DNA of 64,000 nt from Xiheimicrobium sp033763395 (GTDB lineage Bacteria > Myxococcota > Myxococcia > Myxococcales > Myxococcaceae), in contig JANRKQ010000018.1 of the NCBI GenBank assembly GCA_033763395.1, positions 62,001-126,000 of the forward strand, in the 5' to 3' direction. Below the pieces are notes generated by a model. That model was not told the origin of the DNA. It saw only the letters and a program-made list of their open reading frames with translations, and did not search any database. Below, piece by piece: positions 55,135 to 63,520 of the stretch (position 1 is the first letter of the stretch; each line of letters begins with the position of its first letter). The position numbers and the translations under genes are program-made.

Positions 55135-56422
55135 TCGGTTCCCGCTGCTGCTGGTGACGGGCCTGCTCGTGCTGGGCGCCTTCGGCTCGTTCGTGATGCA
55201 GGGCGCGCGGCGCGGGGCATTCGCCGATCGGCTCTCGACCTACCGCTCCGAGAAGAGCGGCGCGCGCGGGCTCTACCTGCTCCTCGAGTCCAGCCAGGTG
55301 CCGGTCGAGCGGTGGCAGCAGGACTTCGCGGTGCTCGAGCCCGAGACGACGCTCGTCACGCTCGGCACCCGCTTCCGGGACGCGTCGGATCGAAAGAGCA
55401 CCAACCCGGGCAAGGCCGATGGCGGCTTCCCGTGGAACGAACCCGACGACCTCACCGACGAGGAGAAGGAAGAGTTCCGCGAGCGGGGGCTCAACGCCTT
55501 TCGCAGCCCGCCCATCGACGAGGACGAGACGAAGAAGCTCCTGGAGTACGTGCGCAACGGCGGCACGCTCGTCTACGCGCCCATGGAGCCCGACGAGAAC
55601 GAGCTGCTCACGGCCATCGACGTCTTCCTCGAGGGCGCCGAGAACCGGAAGGAGATCACCACCCTCGTGCCCTCGCAGCCGTCACGCTTCACCACCGGCG
55701 TCGAGCGCCTCGAGGCGCGCGTACGCATCTGGCTCGACCTGCCTCCCGGCGCGCTGGCGCTCTACGTCGACGAGGGCGCGGAGCAGGCAGTGGTGGGGCT
55801 GGTGCCGTACGGCCAGGGCCGCGTCATCATCGTCGGCGCGCCGGAGCTCGCGATGAACCAGGCGCTCGCGCGGGCCGACAACGCGCTCTTCTGGCGCGCC
55901 CTCACCCGCCCCCTGTCGACGAAGGGGCCCATCGCCTTCGACGAGTACCACCACGGCTTCACCGGCGACCGTTCGATCGCCGAGTTCGCCGCGCGCTACG
56001 GGCTCCAGTTCGCCGCCGCGCAGCTGCTCCTCGGGGTGATGTTGTGGGCCGCGTCGCTCAAGCGCTTCGGCCGCCCGCGCCCACCGCCCGAAGACACCCG
56101 CATCGGCGCCACCGACGCCCTCTTCGCCACCTCGCGCCTGTACCGGGAAGGCAAGCACCACGCGCACGCCGCGTCGTCGATCGCGAAGGCGCTCGCCGCC
56201 GACTACGCGCGCAAGGCCGGGCTGCCGCAGCGTGCCGAGCCTGCAGAGATCTCCGCCGCCCTCGAGGTGCGCGGCCGCAAGGATCTCGCCGCAGCGCTGC
56301 TCGACGTCTCGCGCGCCGCCGTCGCCGCCCGAAGTGAACCCGAGGTCGAAGGCGTCGCCCGCCTCGCCGCCCTCGCCCGCCGCACCCTCGACGCCTCACC
56401 GACGAAAGGCCGCACCCCATGA
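55127..56422 (+). CDS. DUF4350 membrane protein
   Basis: The protein has 431 aa. It has an N-terminal helix (FPLLLVTGLLVLGAFGSFVM), an extracytoplasmic DUF4350-like domain (about 35-265: SARGLYLLLESSQVPVERW, LEYVRNGGTLVYAPMEPDE, GQGRVIIVGAPELAMNQALARADNALFWRAL) and a second helix near 290-308 (FAAAQLLLGVMLWAASLK). A cytoplasmic helical tail follows. DUF4350 proteins have a glutamine-amidotransferase-like fold without clear catalytic residues and accompany MoxR-DUF58-DUF4129 clusters. The 5' end overlaps DUF4129 by 8 bases and the 3' end overlaps moxR by 4, so all are one operon. Confidence 0.88.
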   Translation: MRDRFPLLLVTGLLVLGAFGSFVMQGARRGAFADRLSTYRSEKSGARGLYLLLESSQVPVERWQQDFAVLEPETTLVTLGTRFRDASDRKSTNPGKADGGFPWNEPDDLTDEEKEEFRERGLNAFRSPPIDEDETKKLLEYVRNGGTLVYAPMEPDENELLTAIDVFLEGAENRKEITTLVPSQPSRFTTGVERLEARVRIWLDLPPGALALYVDEGAEQAVVGLVPYGQGRVIIVGAPELAMNQALARADNALFWRALTRPLSTKGPIAFDEYHHGFTGDRSIAEFAARYGLQFAAAQLLLGVMLWAASLKRFGRPRPPPEDTRIGATDALFATSRLYREGKHHAHAASSIAKALAADYARKAGLPQRAEPAEISAALEVRGRKDLAAALLDVSRAAVAARSEPEVEGVARLAALARRTLDASPTKGRTP

Positions 56423-57432
56423 CGCCCATTGGTGGTCCCATCGCTCCGCCGCCCGCCGCGCCACCGCCGACGTCCCAGGCCGTGGGCGTGGCCAACGCCG
56501 TGCGCGAAGCCGCGCTCGCCGAGGTGCGCAAGGCCGTCGTCGGCCAGGACGAGGCGCTCGAGCTGATGCTGTGCGGCCTCATCACCGGCGGCCACGTGCT
56601 GCTCGAGGGCGTGCCCGGCGTGGCGAAGACGCTCATGGCGAAGGCGCTCGCGCGCAGCGTCTCGGCCGAATTCCGGCGCATTCAGTTCACGCCCGACCTC
56701 ATGCCCGCCGACATCCTCGGCACCAGCATCTTCGACCTCAAGTCGCAGTCCTTCGTGCTGGTGAAGGGGCCGATCTTCACCGACATCCTCCTCGCCGACG
56801 AGATCAACCGCGCTCCGGCCAAGACGCAGAGCGCGCTGCTCGAGGCCATGCAGGAGCGCAGCGTCTCACTCGAGGGCCGCGTCTCGACGCTGTCGCCGCT
56901 CTTCACCGTCTTCGCGACGCAGAACCCGGTCGAGTCGGAAGGCACGTACCCGCTGCCCGAGGCGCAGCTCGACCGGTTCCTCTTCAAGATCGACGTCGGC
57001 TACCCGAGCGACACCGAAGAAGAGGCGATTCTCCAGTCGGTGCACCGGGGCTTCGACGCGGGCGATCTCGTCTCGGCCGGCGTGCACAGCGCCATCACCC
57101 AGGAGCAGCTCCTCACCGCGCGCGAGGCGATGAAGCAGGTGGCCATCGAGCCGCCGGTGCTCTCGTACGTGCGCAAGCTGGTGGCGGCCACGCGCAGCTC
57201 GACCCGCATTCGCCTCGGCGCCGGCCCGCGCGCCAGCGTGCACCTGCTGACGGCCTCGAAGGCCATCGCCGCGCTGCGGGGCCGCTCGTTCGTCACCCCC
57301 GACGACGTGCGCTCGCTCGCGGGGCCCGTGCTCAAGCACCGCCTGCTGCTGTCGCCCGACGCCGAGCTCGATGGCGCCACGCCCGCCGAGGTGCTGCGCG
57401 AGGTCGTCAACTCGGTGGAAGTGCCGAGGTGA
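56419..57432 (+). CDS. MoxR-family AAA+ ATPase
   Basis: The protein has 337 aa. A Pro-rich N-terminal ~20 residues precede the AAA+ domain: Walker A GVPGVAKT (64-71), sensor/Walker B FTDILLADEINRAPAKTQSALLEAMQERSVSLEG, sensor 1 FATQNPVESEGTYPLPEAQLDRFLFKIDVGYP, and the C-terminal lid with VRKLVAATR and ARASVHLLTASKAIAALRGRSFVTPDDVRSLA. MoxR ATPases work as chaperones with VWA-domain partners; the partner here is the DUF58 gene that overlaps its stop by 4 bases. Cytoplasmic. Confidence 0.95.
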   Translation: MTPIGGPIAPPPAAPPPTSQAVGVANAVREAALAEVRKAVVGQDEALELMLCGLITGGHVLLEGVPGVAKTLMAKALARSVSAEFRRIQFTPDLMPADILGTSIFDLKSQSFVLVKGPIFTDILLADEINRAPAKTQSALLEAMQERSVSLEGRVSTLSPLFTVFATQNPVESEGTYPLPEAQLDRFLFKIDVGYPSDTEEEAILQSVHRGFDAGDLVSAGVHSAITQEQLLTAREAMKQVAIEPPVLSYVRKLVAATRSSTRIRLGAGPRASVHLLTASKAIAALRGRSFVTPDDVRSLAGPVLKHRLLLSPDAELDGATPAEVLREVVNSVEVPR

Positions 57433-58736
57433 TCCCTTCGGCGCGGCTCTGGGCGACGGTGTGCCTGCTGGCGATCCCCACGGTCGCGGCGGGCTTCATC
57501 GCGGGCCTGTGGCCCCTGGTGCTGCTCCTCGACGTGTCGCTGCTCGCCGTCGGCCTGCTCGACTTCCTGGTGGCGCGCCGCGCGAAGGTGAAGGTGACGC
57601 GCGAGCTGCCCCACCGCTTCCAGGTGGGCGTCGAGAACAAGGTGGCGCTCGACGTCATCAACCCCGGCCGTGCGGGCCTGCACCTCGAGGTGAAGGACGA
57701 CGCGCCCGACGAGTTCTCGGCCACGCCGGAGCACCACACGTTTCGTCTCTCGGCCCAAAGCCGCGTTCGCCTCGTGTCGATCTGCACGCCGAAGGGCCGC
57801 GGCCGCTTCGAGTTCGCCGACCTCAACGTGCGGGTGCGCGGGCCGCTGGGGCTGATGTGGCACGAGCGCGTCGTTCCAGCGCGCACCGCCGTCAGCGTCT
57901 TCCCCGACATGCGTGGCGCCAGCCGACTGTTGTTGTCCGACGCGGCCCTCGACTTCGTGAACCTCGGCCTGCGTCAGCTCCGCCGCGACGGGCGGGGCAC
58001 CGAGTTCGCCCGCTTGCGCGACTACGCCCAGGGTGACTCGGTGCGCGAGGTCGACTGGAAGGCCACCGCCCGCCGCGGCAAGCCCGTCACCCGCGTGATG
58101 GAATCGGAGCGCTCGCAGACCGTGTTCATCGGCGTGGACGCCGGGCGCAGCATGGCCGCGCAGGTCGACGGCCTCACCAAGCTCGATCACGCCGTCAACG
58201 CGGCGCTCTTCCTCGCCTTCGTCGCCATTCGCAACGGCGATCGGGTGGGGCTGGTGGTGTTCGCCGACGGGGTGAAGTCGTTCATCGCGCCAGCCGCGGG
58301 CCGCACCCAGTACCGGAAGATCGTCGATGCGCTCTACTCGTCGAAGCCCAATCTCACCACCGTCGACTACCTCGCGCTCTTCAAGGAGCTCAACGTTCGC
58401 CTCATGCGCCGCTCGCTGCTGTGCGTGTTCACCGACTTCCTCGACGAGGATCAGGCCGCCACGATGGTGGGCCCGATGCGGCGCCTCGCGAAGCGGCACG
58501 TGCCCGTGTGTCTGTCGGTGAAGGACGCGGCGCTCCATCGCCTGCTGCGCACCCCGCCGCCCGAGGCCGAGGTGGCCTACCAGCACGCGGTCGCCAGCGA
58601 GCTGCTCCTCGAGCGCGAGGCCGCCAAGCGCAACGTCGGGCAAGACGGCGTCACCGTCATCGACGTCGAGGCCGACGCGCTCTCGCTGGCGGCCGTGAAC
58701 AAGTACCTCGAGATCAAGGCGCGCGGAGCGCTGTAA
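57429..58736 (+). CDS. DUF58 (VWA-like) protein
   Basis: The protein has 435 aa from the GTG at 57429, overlapping moxR. Two hydrophobic helices occur at the N-terminus (LWATVCLLAIPTVAAGFIAGLWPLVLLLDVSLLAVGLLDFLV). A beta-rich section follows (VTRELPHRFQVGVENKVALDVINP), then the DUF58 signature GTEFARLRDYAQGDSVREVDWKATARRGKPVTRVMESERSQTV and a VWA-like domain with a modified metal site (VDAGRSM in place of DxSxS). It is the expected substrate or partner of the MoxR ATPase. It is probably membrane-anchored with the VWA domain in the cytoplasm. Confidence 0.92.
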   Translation: MIPSARLWATVCLLAIPTVAAGFIAGLWPLVLLLDVSLLAVGLLDFLVARRAKVKVTRELPHRFQVGVENKVALDVINPGRAGLHLEVKDDAPDEFSATPEHHTFRLSAQSRVRLVSICTPKGRGRFEFADLNVRVRGPLGLMWHERVVPARTAVSVFPDMRGASRLLLSDAALDFVNLGLRQLRRDGRGTEFARLRDYAQGDSVREVDWKATARRGKPVTRVMESERSQTVFIGVDAGRSMAAQVDGLTKLDHAVNAALFLAFVAIRNGDRVGLVVFADGVKSFIAPAAGRTQYRKIVDALYSSKPNLTTVDYLALFKELNVRLMRRSLLCVFTDFLDEDQAATMVGPMRRLAKRHVPVCLSVKDAALHRLLRTPPPEAEVAYQHAVASELLLEREAAKRNVGQDGVTVIDVEADALSLAAVNKYLEIKARGAL

Positions 58737-58745
58737 AGGAACGCC

Positions 58746-59282
58746 ATGAAGGTCTTCTGTCCCAACTGCGGCACCGAGAACGAGGGCACGCCTGGCAGCC
58801 GGGTGACGTGCCGCGCCTGCACCGCCAGCTTCGAGGTGCCGTTCGAGCAGGGCAGCGCGCCCCCGCCCCCGACGCCCGCGAATCTGCCCAGCTTCGGGGG
58901 CCAGCCGGTGAAGCCGCTCGGGCAGGCGCCGCCACCCGTCGCCGTGCAGCCGCCGCCCAACGTCTGGAGCGGCGCTCCGCCAGGCGTCAACGCGCCCCAG
59001 GTGTCGAACCCCTACGGCCCCGGCAGCTTCCGCCCGCCACCGCAGCCGGGAGGTGAGACGAACGGCGTCGCCATCGCCTCGCTCGTGTGCGGCTTCATCG
59101 GCTGCTGCCTGCCGTTCGCGAACCTGGCGGCGATCGTCACGGGCGTCGTCGCCCTCAATCAAATCAACGCCGGCGGCAACGCGCAGAAGGGCCGCGAGAT
59201 GGCGATCGGCGGCATCGTGCTGGGAGCGCTGTCGTGCTTCGGCTCGATCCTGCTCGGCCTGCTCAGCGCGTTGGGGAAGTGA
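58746..59282 (+). CDS. zinc-ribbon DUF4190 membrane protein
   Basis: The protein has 178 aa. The N-terminal zinc ribbon is MKVFCPNCGTENEGTPGSRVTCRACTASFEV (CxxC...CxxC). It is followed by a Pro-rich linker (about 38-105) and a C-terminal DUF4190 region with two helices (GVAIASLVCGFIGCCLPFANLAAIVTGVVALNQI and MAIGGIVLGALSCFGSILLGLLSAL). This arrangement is common in myxobacteria; DUF4190 proteins are small inner-membrane proteins of unknown function. Its 3' end overlaps the convergent spoIIM-like gene by 20 bases. Confidence 0.88.
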   Translation: MKVFCPNCGTENEGTPGSRVTCRACTASFEVPFEQGSAPPPPTPANLPSFGGQPVKPLGQAPPPVAVQPPPNVWSGAPPGVNAPQVSNPYGPGSFRPPPQPGGETNGVAIASLVCGFIGCCLPFANLAAIVTGVVALNQINAGGNAQKGREMAIGGIVLGALSCFGSILLGLLSALGK

Positions 59283-60270
59283 CGGACCCGTCGCGCTGCA
59301 GGAAGCCCGAGAGCAGATAGGCGTACACCCCGCTGCCGACGATCAGCGCGAAGCCAATCTTGAACCAGATCGGCAGCCGCGGCGGGTGGATCTGCGAGAT
59401 GGTGCCCTCGATGAAGCCGGCGAGGATGAAGAGCGCCACCGTGCCCAGCACGAGCTTGACCGCGGTGACCCCCTCTCGCCGCAGCGCCGTTCGTCGCGCG
59501 AGCCCCTTCGGTGCCACCAGCGCCCGCGCCAACACGAGCCCGTCGGCGCCAGCCAGGCAGATGGCGGTGATCTCGGGGATGCCGTGCGGAAGAATCCACG
59601 CCCAGAACCACGCGGCCTGCCCCTTCGCCGCGTACACCCACGCGAGCGAACCGAGGAGCACCCCGTTCCCGAAGAGCAGAATCGTCGTGCCCACGCCGGC
59701 CGTGATGCCGAGCGCGAACGCGAAGAAGGCGACGCCGATGTTGTTTCGCATGAGGAATGCCGAGAACGCGGCCTGATCGCCGACGTCGGCCGTCTGCGCC
59801 TTCGGGTCGGCCTCGCGTTTCGCACGCTCGACCGGGTCGAGCTTCTGGTGCATCGAGGGCACCAGGTAGGGCGCCGCGTCGGGGTCGAAGGCCATGCCGA
59901 TCCACCCGAAGCCGCCGCCGACGAGGAACATGAGGGTGGAGGCCGCGATGAGCCGCCACTCGTGCTTCACCAGCTCGGGGAAGCCGTGCGTGAGGAAGCG
60001 CAGCACCTCGCGCGGCCGAACTCGTTGGCCGGGGTAGGTCATGGCGTAGGCACGCCCGACGAGATCATTGAGGTAGCCGCTGACGTCGGCGGCTCCCGCG
60101 CGCGCGCGCACCCAGAGGAGATCTGACGAAGCCTGGCGGTACAACCTCGAGAGCGCCCGGGCATCGTCCAGCGCCAGCGCCTTGAGGCCCTGCCGCTCGG
60201 CGCGCTCCAGCAACCGCTCGAGGGCTTCCCACTTCGGACGACGCAGCTCGACGAATTCGTGCAGCTCCAT
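59263..60270 (-). CDS. SpoIIM-like (stage II sporulation protein M) membrane protein
   Basis: The protein has 335 aa from the ATG at 60270 (an upstream GTG would add 6 residues). The N-terminal ~95 residues are helical and soluble (ELRRPKWEALERLLERAERQGLKALALDD...). The rest has about six membrane helices: LIAASTLMFLVGGGFGWIGMAF, NNIGVAFFAFALGITAGVGTTILLFGNGVLLGSL, FWAWILPHGIPEITAICLAGADGL, the SpoIIM core, and VKLVLGTVALFILAGFIEGTISQ. Homologues often sit beside MoxR/DUF58 and RDD genes, as here except that no RDD gene is visible. A role in development or cell division is inferred only from the Bacillus name-giving protein. Confidence 0.92.
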   Translation of the reverse strand: MELHEFVELRRPKWEALERLLERAERQGLKALALDDARALSRLYRQASSDLLWVRARAGAADVSGYLNDLVGRAYAMTYPGQRVRPREVLRFLTHGFPELVKHEWRLIAASTLMFLVGGGFGWIGMAFDPDAAPYLVPSMHQKLDPVERAKREADPKAQTADVGDQAAFSAFLMRNNIGVAFFAFALGITAGVGTTILLFGNGVLLGSLAWVYAAKGQAAWFWAWILPHGIPEITAICLAGADGLVLARALVAPKGLARRTALRREGVTAVKLVLGTVALFILAGFIEGTISQIHPPRLPIWFKIGFALIVGSGVYAYLLSGFLQRDGSVTSPTR

Positions 60271-60520
60271 GAGCCTGGGAGCGTACACCGGCGAGCGCGC
60301 CGAGACCCGCCTTCCTCGACGCAGAGCGGGAGCCTCCTGGCGGCCGTCTCACTCGGCTTCCGTCCCGACGCCAGAACTGCAACCGAACCGGCAGGCGCTG
60401 GAGCTGCGCGCGACTCGCCCACCGACAACGTGATTCGCCCGCTCGTGGTGGCGTCGTCGTCGAACGTCTCGACGCTGCCCGTCTTCGTGGGCGTGCTGCG
60501 CGGCGTTTCCCGGCCGATGA

Positions 60521-61420
60521 TCAGCCGCGCCGCGCCACCGCGACCTCGGCCGCGAAGCGCGCGTTGTTCTCGAGCAGCGCCAGGTTGGCGGCGAGCGTTC
60601 GACCCTTCGTGCGCCGAACCATCTCGCCCAGGAGGAACGGCGTGACGGCCTTGCCCGAGACTCCGCGGGCGCGCGCGAGCGACAGCGCGGCCTTCAGGTG
60701 CCGCTCGATCTCGGCGCGGGAAAGCGCGGTCGCCTCGGGCGGAGGCACCGCGAACACGAGGCCCCCCTGCCCCAGCGCCAGCCGCGCATCGAGCACCGCC
60801 GCCGCCACCTTCGCGTTCGGCACGCTGTGCTCGAGCGTCAGGCCGGTCTCACGGCTGTAGAAGCCCGGCAGCTCGGTGGTGGCCACGCCGATGACCGGCA
60901 CGCCCAGCGTCTCGAGCAGCTCGAGCGTCTTCGGCAGGTCGAGCACCGACTTGGCGCCAGCGCACACCACGGCGACCGGCCAGCGCGCCAGCGCGGGGAG
61001 ATCCTGCGAGATGTCGAGGTGCTCCGCGACGCCCCGGTGGACCCCGCCGAGTCCACCCGTCGCGAACACCGGGATGCCGGCGTGGGCCGCGAGCTCACAC
61101 GTCGCGCTGACCGTGGTGCCGCCCGTCGCCTTCGTCGCCACGGCGACGGCGAGATCGCGCGAGCCTACCTTGAGCAGCCCTTTCCCGGTCGCCAGTCGCC
61201 CGGTCTCGTCCGCCGAGAGGCCGACGTGGAGGCGTCCGTCGATGACGGCCATCGCTGCTGGCGTCGCTCCCGCTCGCCGAATGGCGTCTTCGCACCGCCG
61301 CGCGGCCTCGAGGTTGTGCGGGTGTGGGAGCCCCTGCGCTAGCACGGAGGTCTCGAGCGCCACGAGGGGGTTGCCCTGGCGCTTCGCCTTCGCGGCCTCT
61401 TTCGACCAGACGAGCTTCAT
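60521..61420 (-). CDS. psuG: pseudouridine-5'-phosphate glycosidase
   Basis: The protein has 299 aa from the ATG at 61420 (6 further codons are open upstream). The PsuG family pattern is clear: NPLVALETSVLAQGLPHPHNLE (active-site glutamate), TPAAMAVIDGRLHVGLS, TKATGGTTVSATCELAAHAGIPVFATGGLGGVHRG, VVCAGAKSVLDLPKTLELLETLGVPVIGVAT, LPGFYSRETG and GKAVTPFLLGEMVRRTKGRTLAANLALLENNARFAAEVA. It cleaves pseudouridine 5'-phosphate to uracil and ribose 5-phosphate, in nucleoside salvage. The usual companion kinase gene (psuK) is not adjacent. Confidence 0.93.
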   Translation of the reverse strand: MKLVWSKEAAKAKRQGNPLVALETSVLAQGLPHPHNLEAARRCEDAIRRAGATPAAMAVIDGRLHVGLSADETGRLATGKGLLKVGSRDLAVAVATKATGGTTVSATCELAAHAGIPVFATGGLGGVHRGVAEHLDISQDLPALARWPVAVVCAGAKSVLDLPKTLELLETLGVPVIGVATTELPGFYSRETGLTLEHSVPNAKVAAAVLDARLALGQGGLVFAVPPPEATALSRAEIERHLKAALSLARARGVSGKAVTPFLLGEMVRRTKGRTLAANLALLENNARFAAEVAVARRG

Positions 61421-61806
61421 GTGCGCGCGTTGTGCCACGTCCCTGGGGGCGCCCGCGAGGACGACGGGTGCCCGGAGTCTTCCATCGGAGCCGAGCCGGA
61501 CTTTGCATGAGCTCGCAGACGGTCGGTCGAGCGCGGCGCATCATCGCCGCGAGTCCGCGATGCATCCTCGCCTCGCCGATTGCGGACGGACGCCTCAACC
61601 AATCATCTGGGCGCGAGACCGGGCCGGCGGGGACCGTCCGAAATGCACGCTCGACCGTCGGGTGGAGTCCTCCATCAACCACCGCCAGCGGGCGGAGACG
61701 CTCCGGAAGACGCTCTCGCTCGAGAAGGTGGGGGCCCCCTGGATTTTCCGACCCTCCCTCTGAGCTCTCAGATCGGCGGCGGAGACCTTCAGGACGGCAT
61801 CCCGCC
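61421..61806. other. intergenic, nothing identified
   Basis: About 390 bases. Open frames on both strands are short or are extensions of neighbours. I see no tRNA, repeat or ribosome-binding site with a plausible protein. A self-complementary GGGGGCCCCC lies near 61730, followed on the plus strand by TGGATTTT; without a loop it is a poor terminator. Confidence 0.45.
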
Positions 61807-63504
61807 TCAGGCGCGGCGCTTCTCGACCACCAGCTGGTAGTCCTCGATCTTCTTGTCGAGCGTCGGGCGCGAAATGCCCAGAATCGCCGCGGCCTTGATC
61901 TTCTTCCCGCGCGCAGCGCGCAGGGCCTCGGCGATGGCGTCACGTTCGAGCCGCTGGACGCGCTGGGCCAGCGTCAGGGCCCCCTCGGTGGCGCCCTGCT
62001 GCACCTCGGGCGGGAGCACGAGCGCCGACACCTCGGCCCCGCCGTACAGCAGGGCCAGCCGCTCGGTGACGCCGCGGAGCTCTTCGACGTTGAGCGGCCA
62101 GTGGTAGTCGACCAGCACGCGGCGGGCGTCGGGGGTGAGCTGTGGCGGCTCCTTGCGGCGGGCGCGCGCGGCCTCGGCGGCGAAGTGCTCGAAGAGCTGC
62201 AGCACGTCGGGCCGCCGATCGCGCAACGGGAGCGTCTCGACCTCGGTGCCCGCGAGCACCCGCGCCAGCTCTGCGTCGAGCTCACCGCGCGACACCAGCG
62301 TCTGCAGCGGCGCATCGCACGTCACCATCACCCGCACGTCGACCGGCTCTTCTCCGCCCTGGCGCGAGGGCGCCACGCGGCGGGACAACAGGCGCGCGAG
62401 GCGGTCCGACGCGTGCCGGGGCAGCGCCTCGATGGCCCGCAAGACAAAGGTGCCGCCGTCGGCCTCGAAGAGGGCCGAGCTGGCGGGCGGAACTCCGGGC
62501 GCGCTGGTGCGGCCGAAGAGCTGCTCCTCGACGGCGTTGGGGTGCTTGCGGCAGTCGACGACGATGAAGGGCGCCAGGGCCCGCGGCGAGCGCGAGTGAA
62601 TGTACTCGGCCATCTGGAGCCGGCCGGTGCCGAACTCGCCCCACAGCACCACCGTGTCGGGCGCCGAGGCCGCGCGACGCGCCTGCTCGACCGTCTTGCG
62701 GAACTGGCGGGACGAGCCGATCAGGTGCACCTGGTGCGACGGATCTTCCTGCGCGCGCAGGGCCGTGCAGGCCTCGCCCGCCAGGCGCCCGAGCGCGGTG
62801 ATGGTGCGCTGCTCCTCGACGCCGAAGTCCTCGGGGCGCTCCGCGTAGAGGATGCCGAACGGCGCGCCGCCCGAGGCGATCAGCGGCGCCACCAGCACCC
62901 CGCCCGCCAGGCTCGCCTCTTTCCGCTCGAGCGCCGCGCGCACCATCGAGCGCGGCACTTCCACCTTCTCGGCGCCCACCACCGCCGCCGTGAGGAGCCC
63001 ATCGGTGCCGCCGAGCAGCGCCGCCGCCTTGTCCGAGTTCACGCCCCGCGACAGCTCCTCGGCGGCACGCCGGAGCACCATCGCCTCGCTCGTCGCCGAG
63101 AGCAGCGCCACGCCCGCGTGGTACAGCCCCGCGACCGGCCCCGCCGCCGGGAGCAGCTCCTCGACGGGCGCGCCAGACACCTCGCTCGACGCCTCCTTGT
63201 CCGACAACGACGCCCGCGCCGACGGCTCGAAGAGGATGGTCGAGTCACCCACCTGGAGCCGATCGCCCGGCAACAGCACCATCTCGGCTTCGATCTTCTC
63301 GCCGTTGACGACGGTGCCGTTGCGGCTGCCGAGATCGCTCACCCGGGCCTGACCGTCTTCGAGCGCGAGCCGCACGTGGCGCCGCGACACCTTGGCGTCC
63401 TCGAGGCTGATGGTGCACGAAGGGCTGCGGCCGATGATGACCTCGCCGGTCACCTCGTGCCGTCGTCCAGCCTGGGGTCCCGTCAGCAGCAGCAGGGCAG
63501 CCAC
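61807..63504 (-). CDS. FHA-GAF-AAA+ regulator with inactivated ATPase motifs
   Basis: The protein has 565 aa. The FHA domain (about 5-95) is canonical: GRSPSC, SRRH (40-43), DLGSRNGTVVNG. A GAF-like domain follows (about 125-250: GLYHAGVALLSATSEAMVLRRAAEEL...LVAPLIASGGAPFGILYAERPEDF). The sigma54-activator-type AAA+ core (about 262-495) is degraded: Walker A is GEFGTGRL (289-296, K to R at 294 or 295), the GAFTGA loop is replaced by GRTSAPGVPPASSALF (331-346), and Walker B reads GTFVLRAIEAL (351-361) with the DE pair lost. The C-terminal Fis-type HTH (about 520-560; AAAILGISRPTLDKKIEDYQL) is intact. It is probably a DNA-binding phosphopeptide reader without ATPase-driven activation. Confidence 0.9.
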   Translation of the reverse strand: MAALLLLTGPQAGRRHEVTGEVIIGRSPSCTISLEDAKVSRRHVRLALEDGQARVSDLGSRNGTVVNGEKIEAEMVLLPGDRLQVGDSTILFEPSARASLSDKEASSEVSGAPVEELLPAAGPVAGLYHAGVALLSATSEAMVLRRAAEELSRGVNSDKAAALLGGTDGLLTAAVVGAEKVEVPRSMVRAALERKEASLAGGVLVAPLIASGGAPFGILYAERPEDFGVEEQRTITALGRLAGEACTALRAQEDPSHQVHLIGSSRQFRKTVEQARRAASAPDTVVLWGEFGTGRLQMAEYIHSRSPRALAPFIVVDCRKHPNAVEEQLFGRTSAPGVPPASSALFEADGGTFVLRAIEALPRHASDRLARLLSRRVAPSRQGGEEPVDVRVMVTCDAPLQTLVSRGELDAELARVLAGTEVETLPLRDRRPDVLQLFEHFAAEAARARRKEPPQLTPDARRVLVDYHWPLNVEELRGVTERLALLYGGAEVSALVLPPEVQQGATEGALTLAQRVQRLERDAIAEALRAARGKKIKAAAILGISRPTLDKKIEDYQLVVEKRRA

Positions 63505-63520
63505 GTTCCCTCCCTCGAGT

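Noticed and set aside
57000..59162. 720-codon minus-strand open frame
   Set aside because: Antisense to moxR, DUF58 and DUF4190 genes; no recognisable domain.
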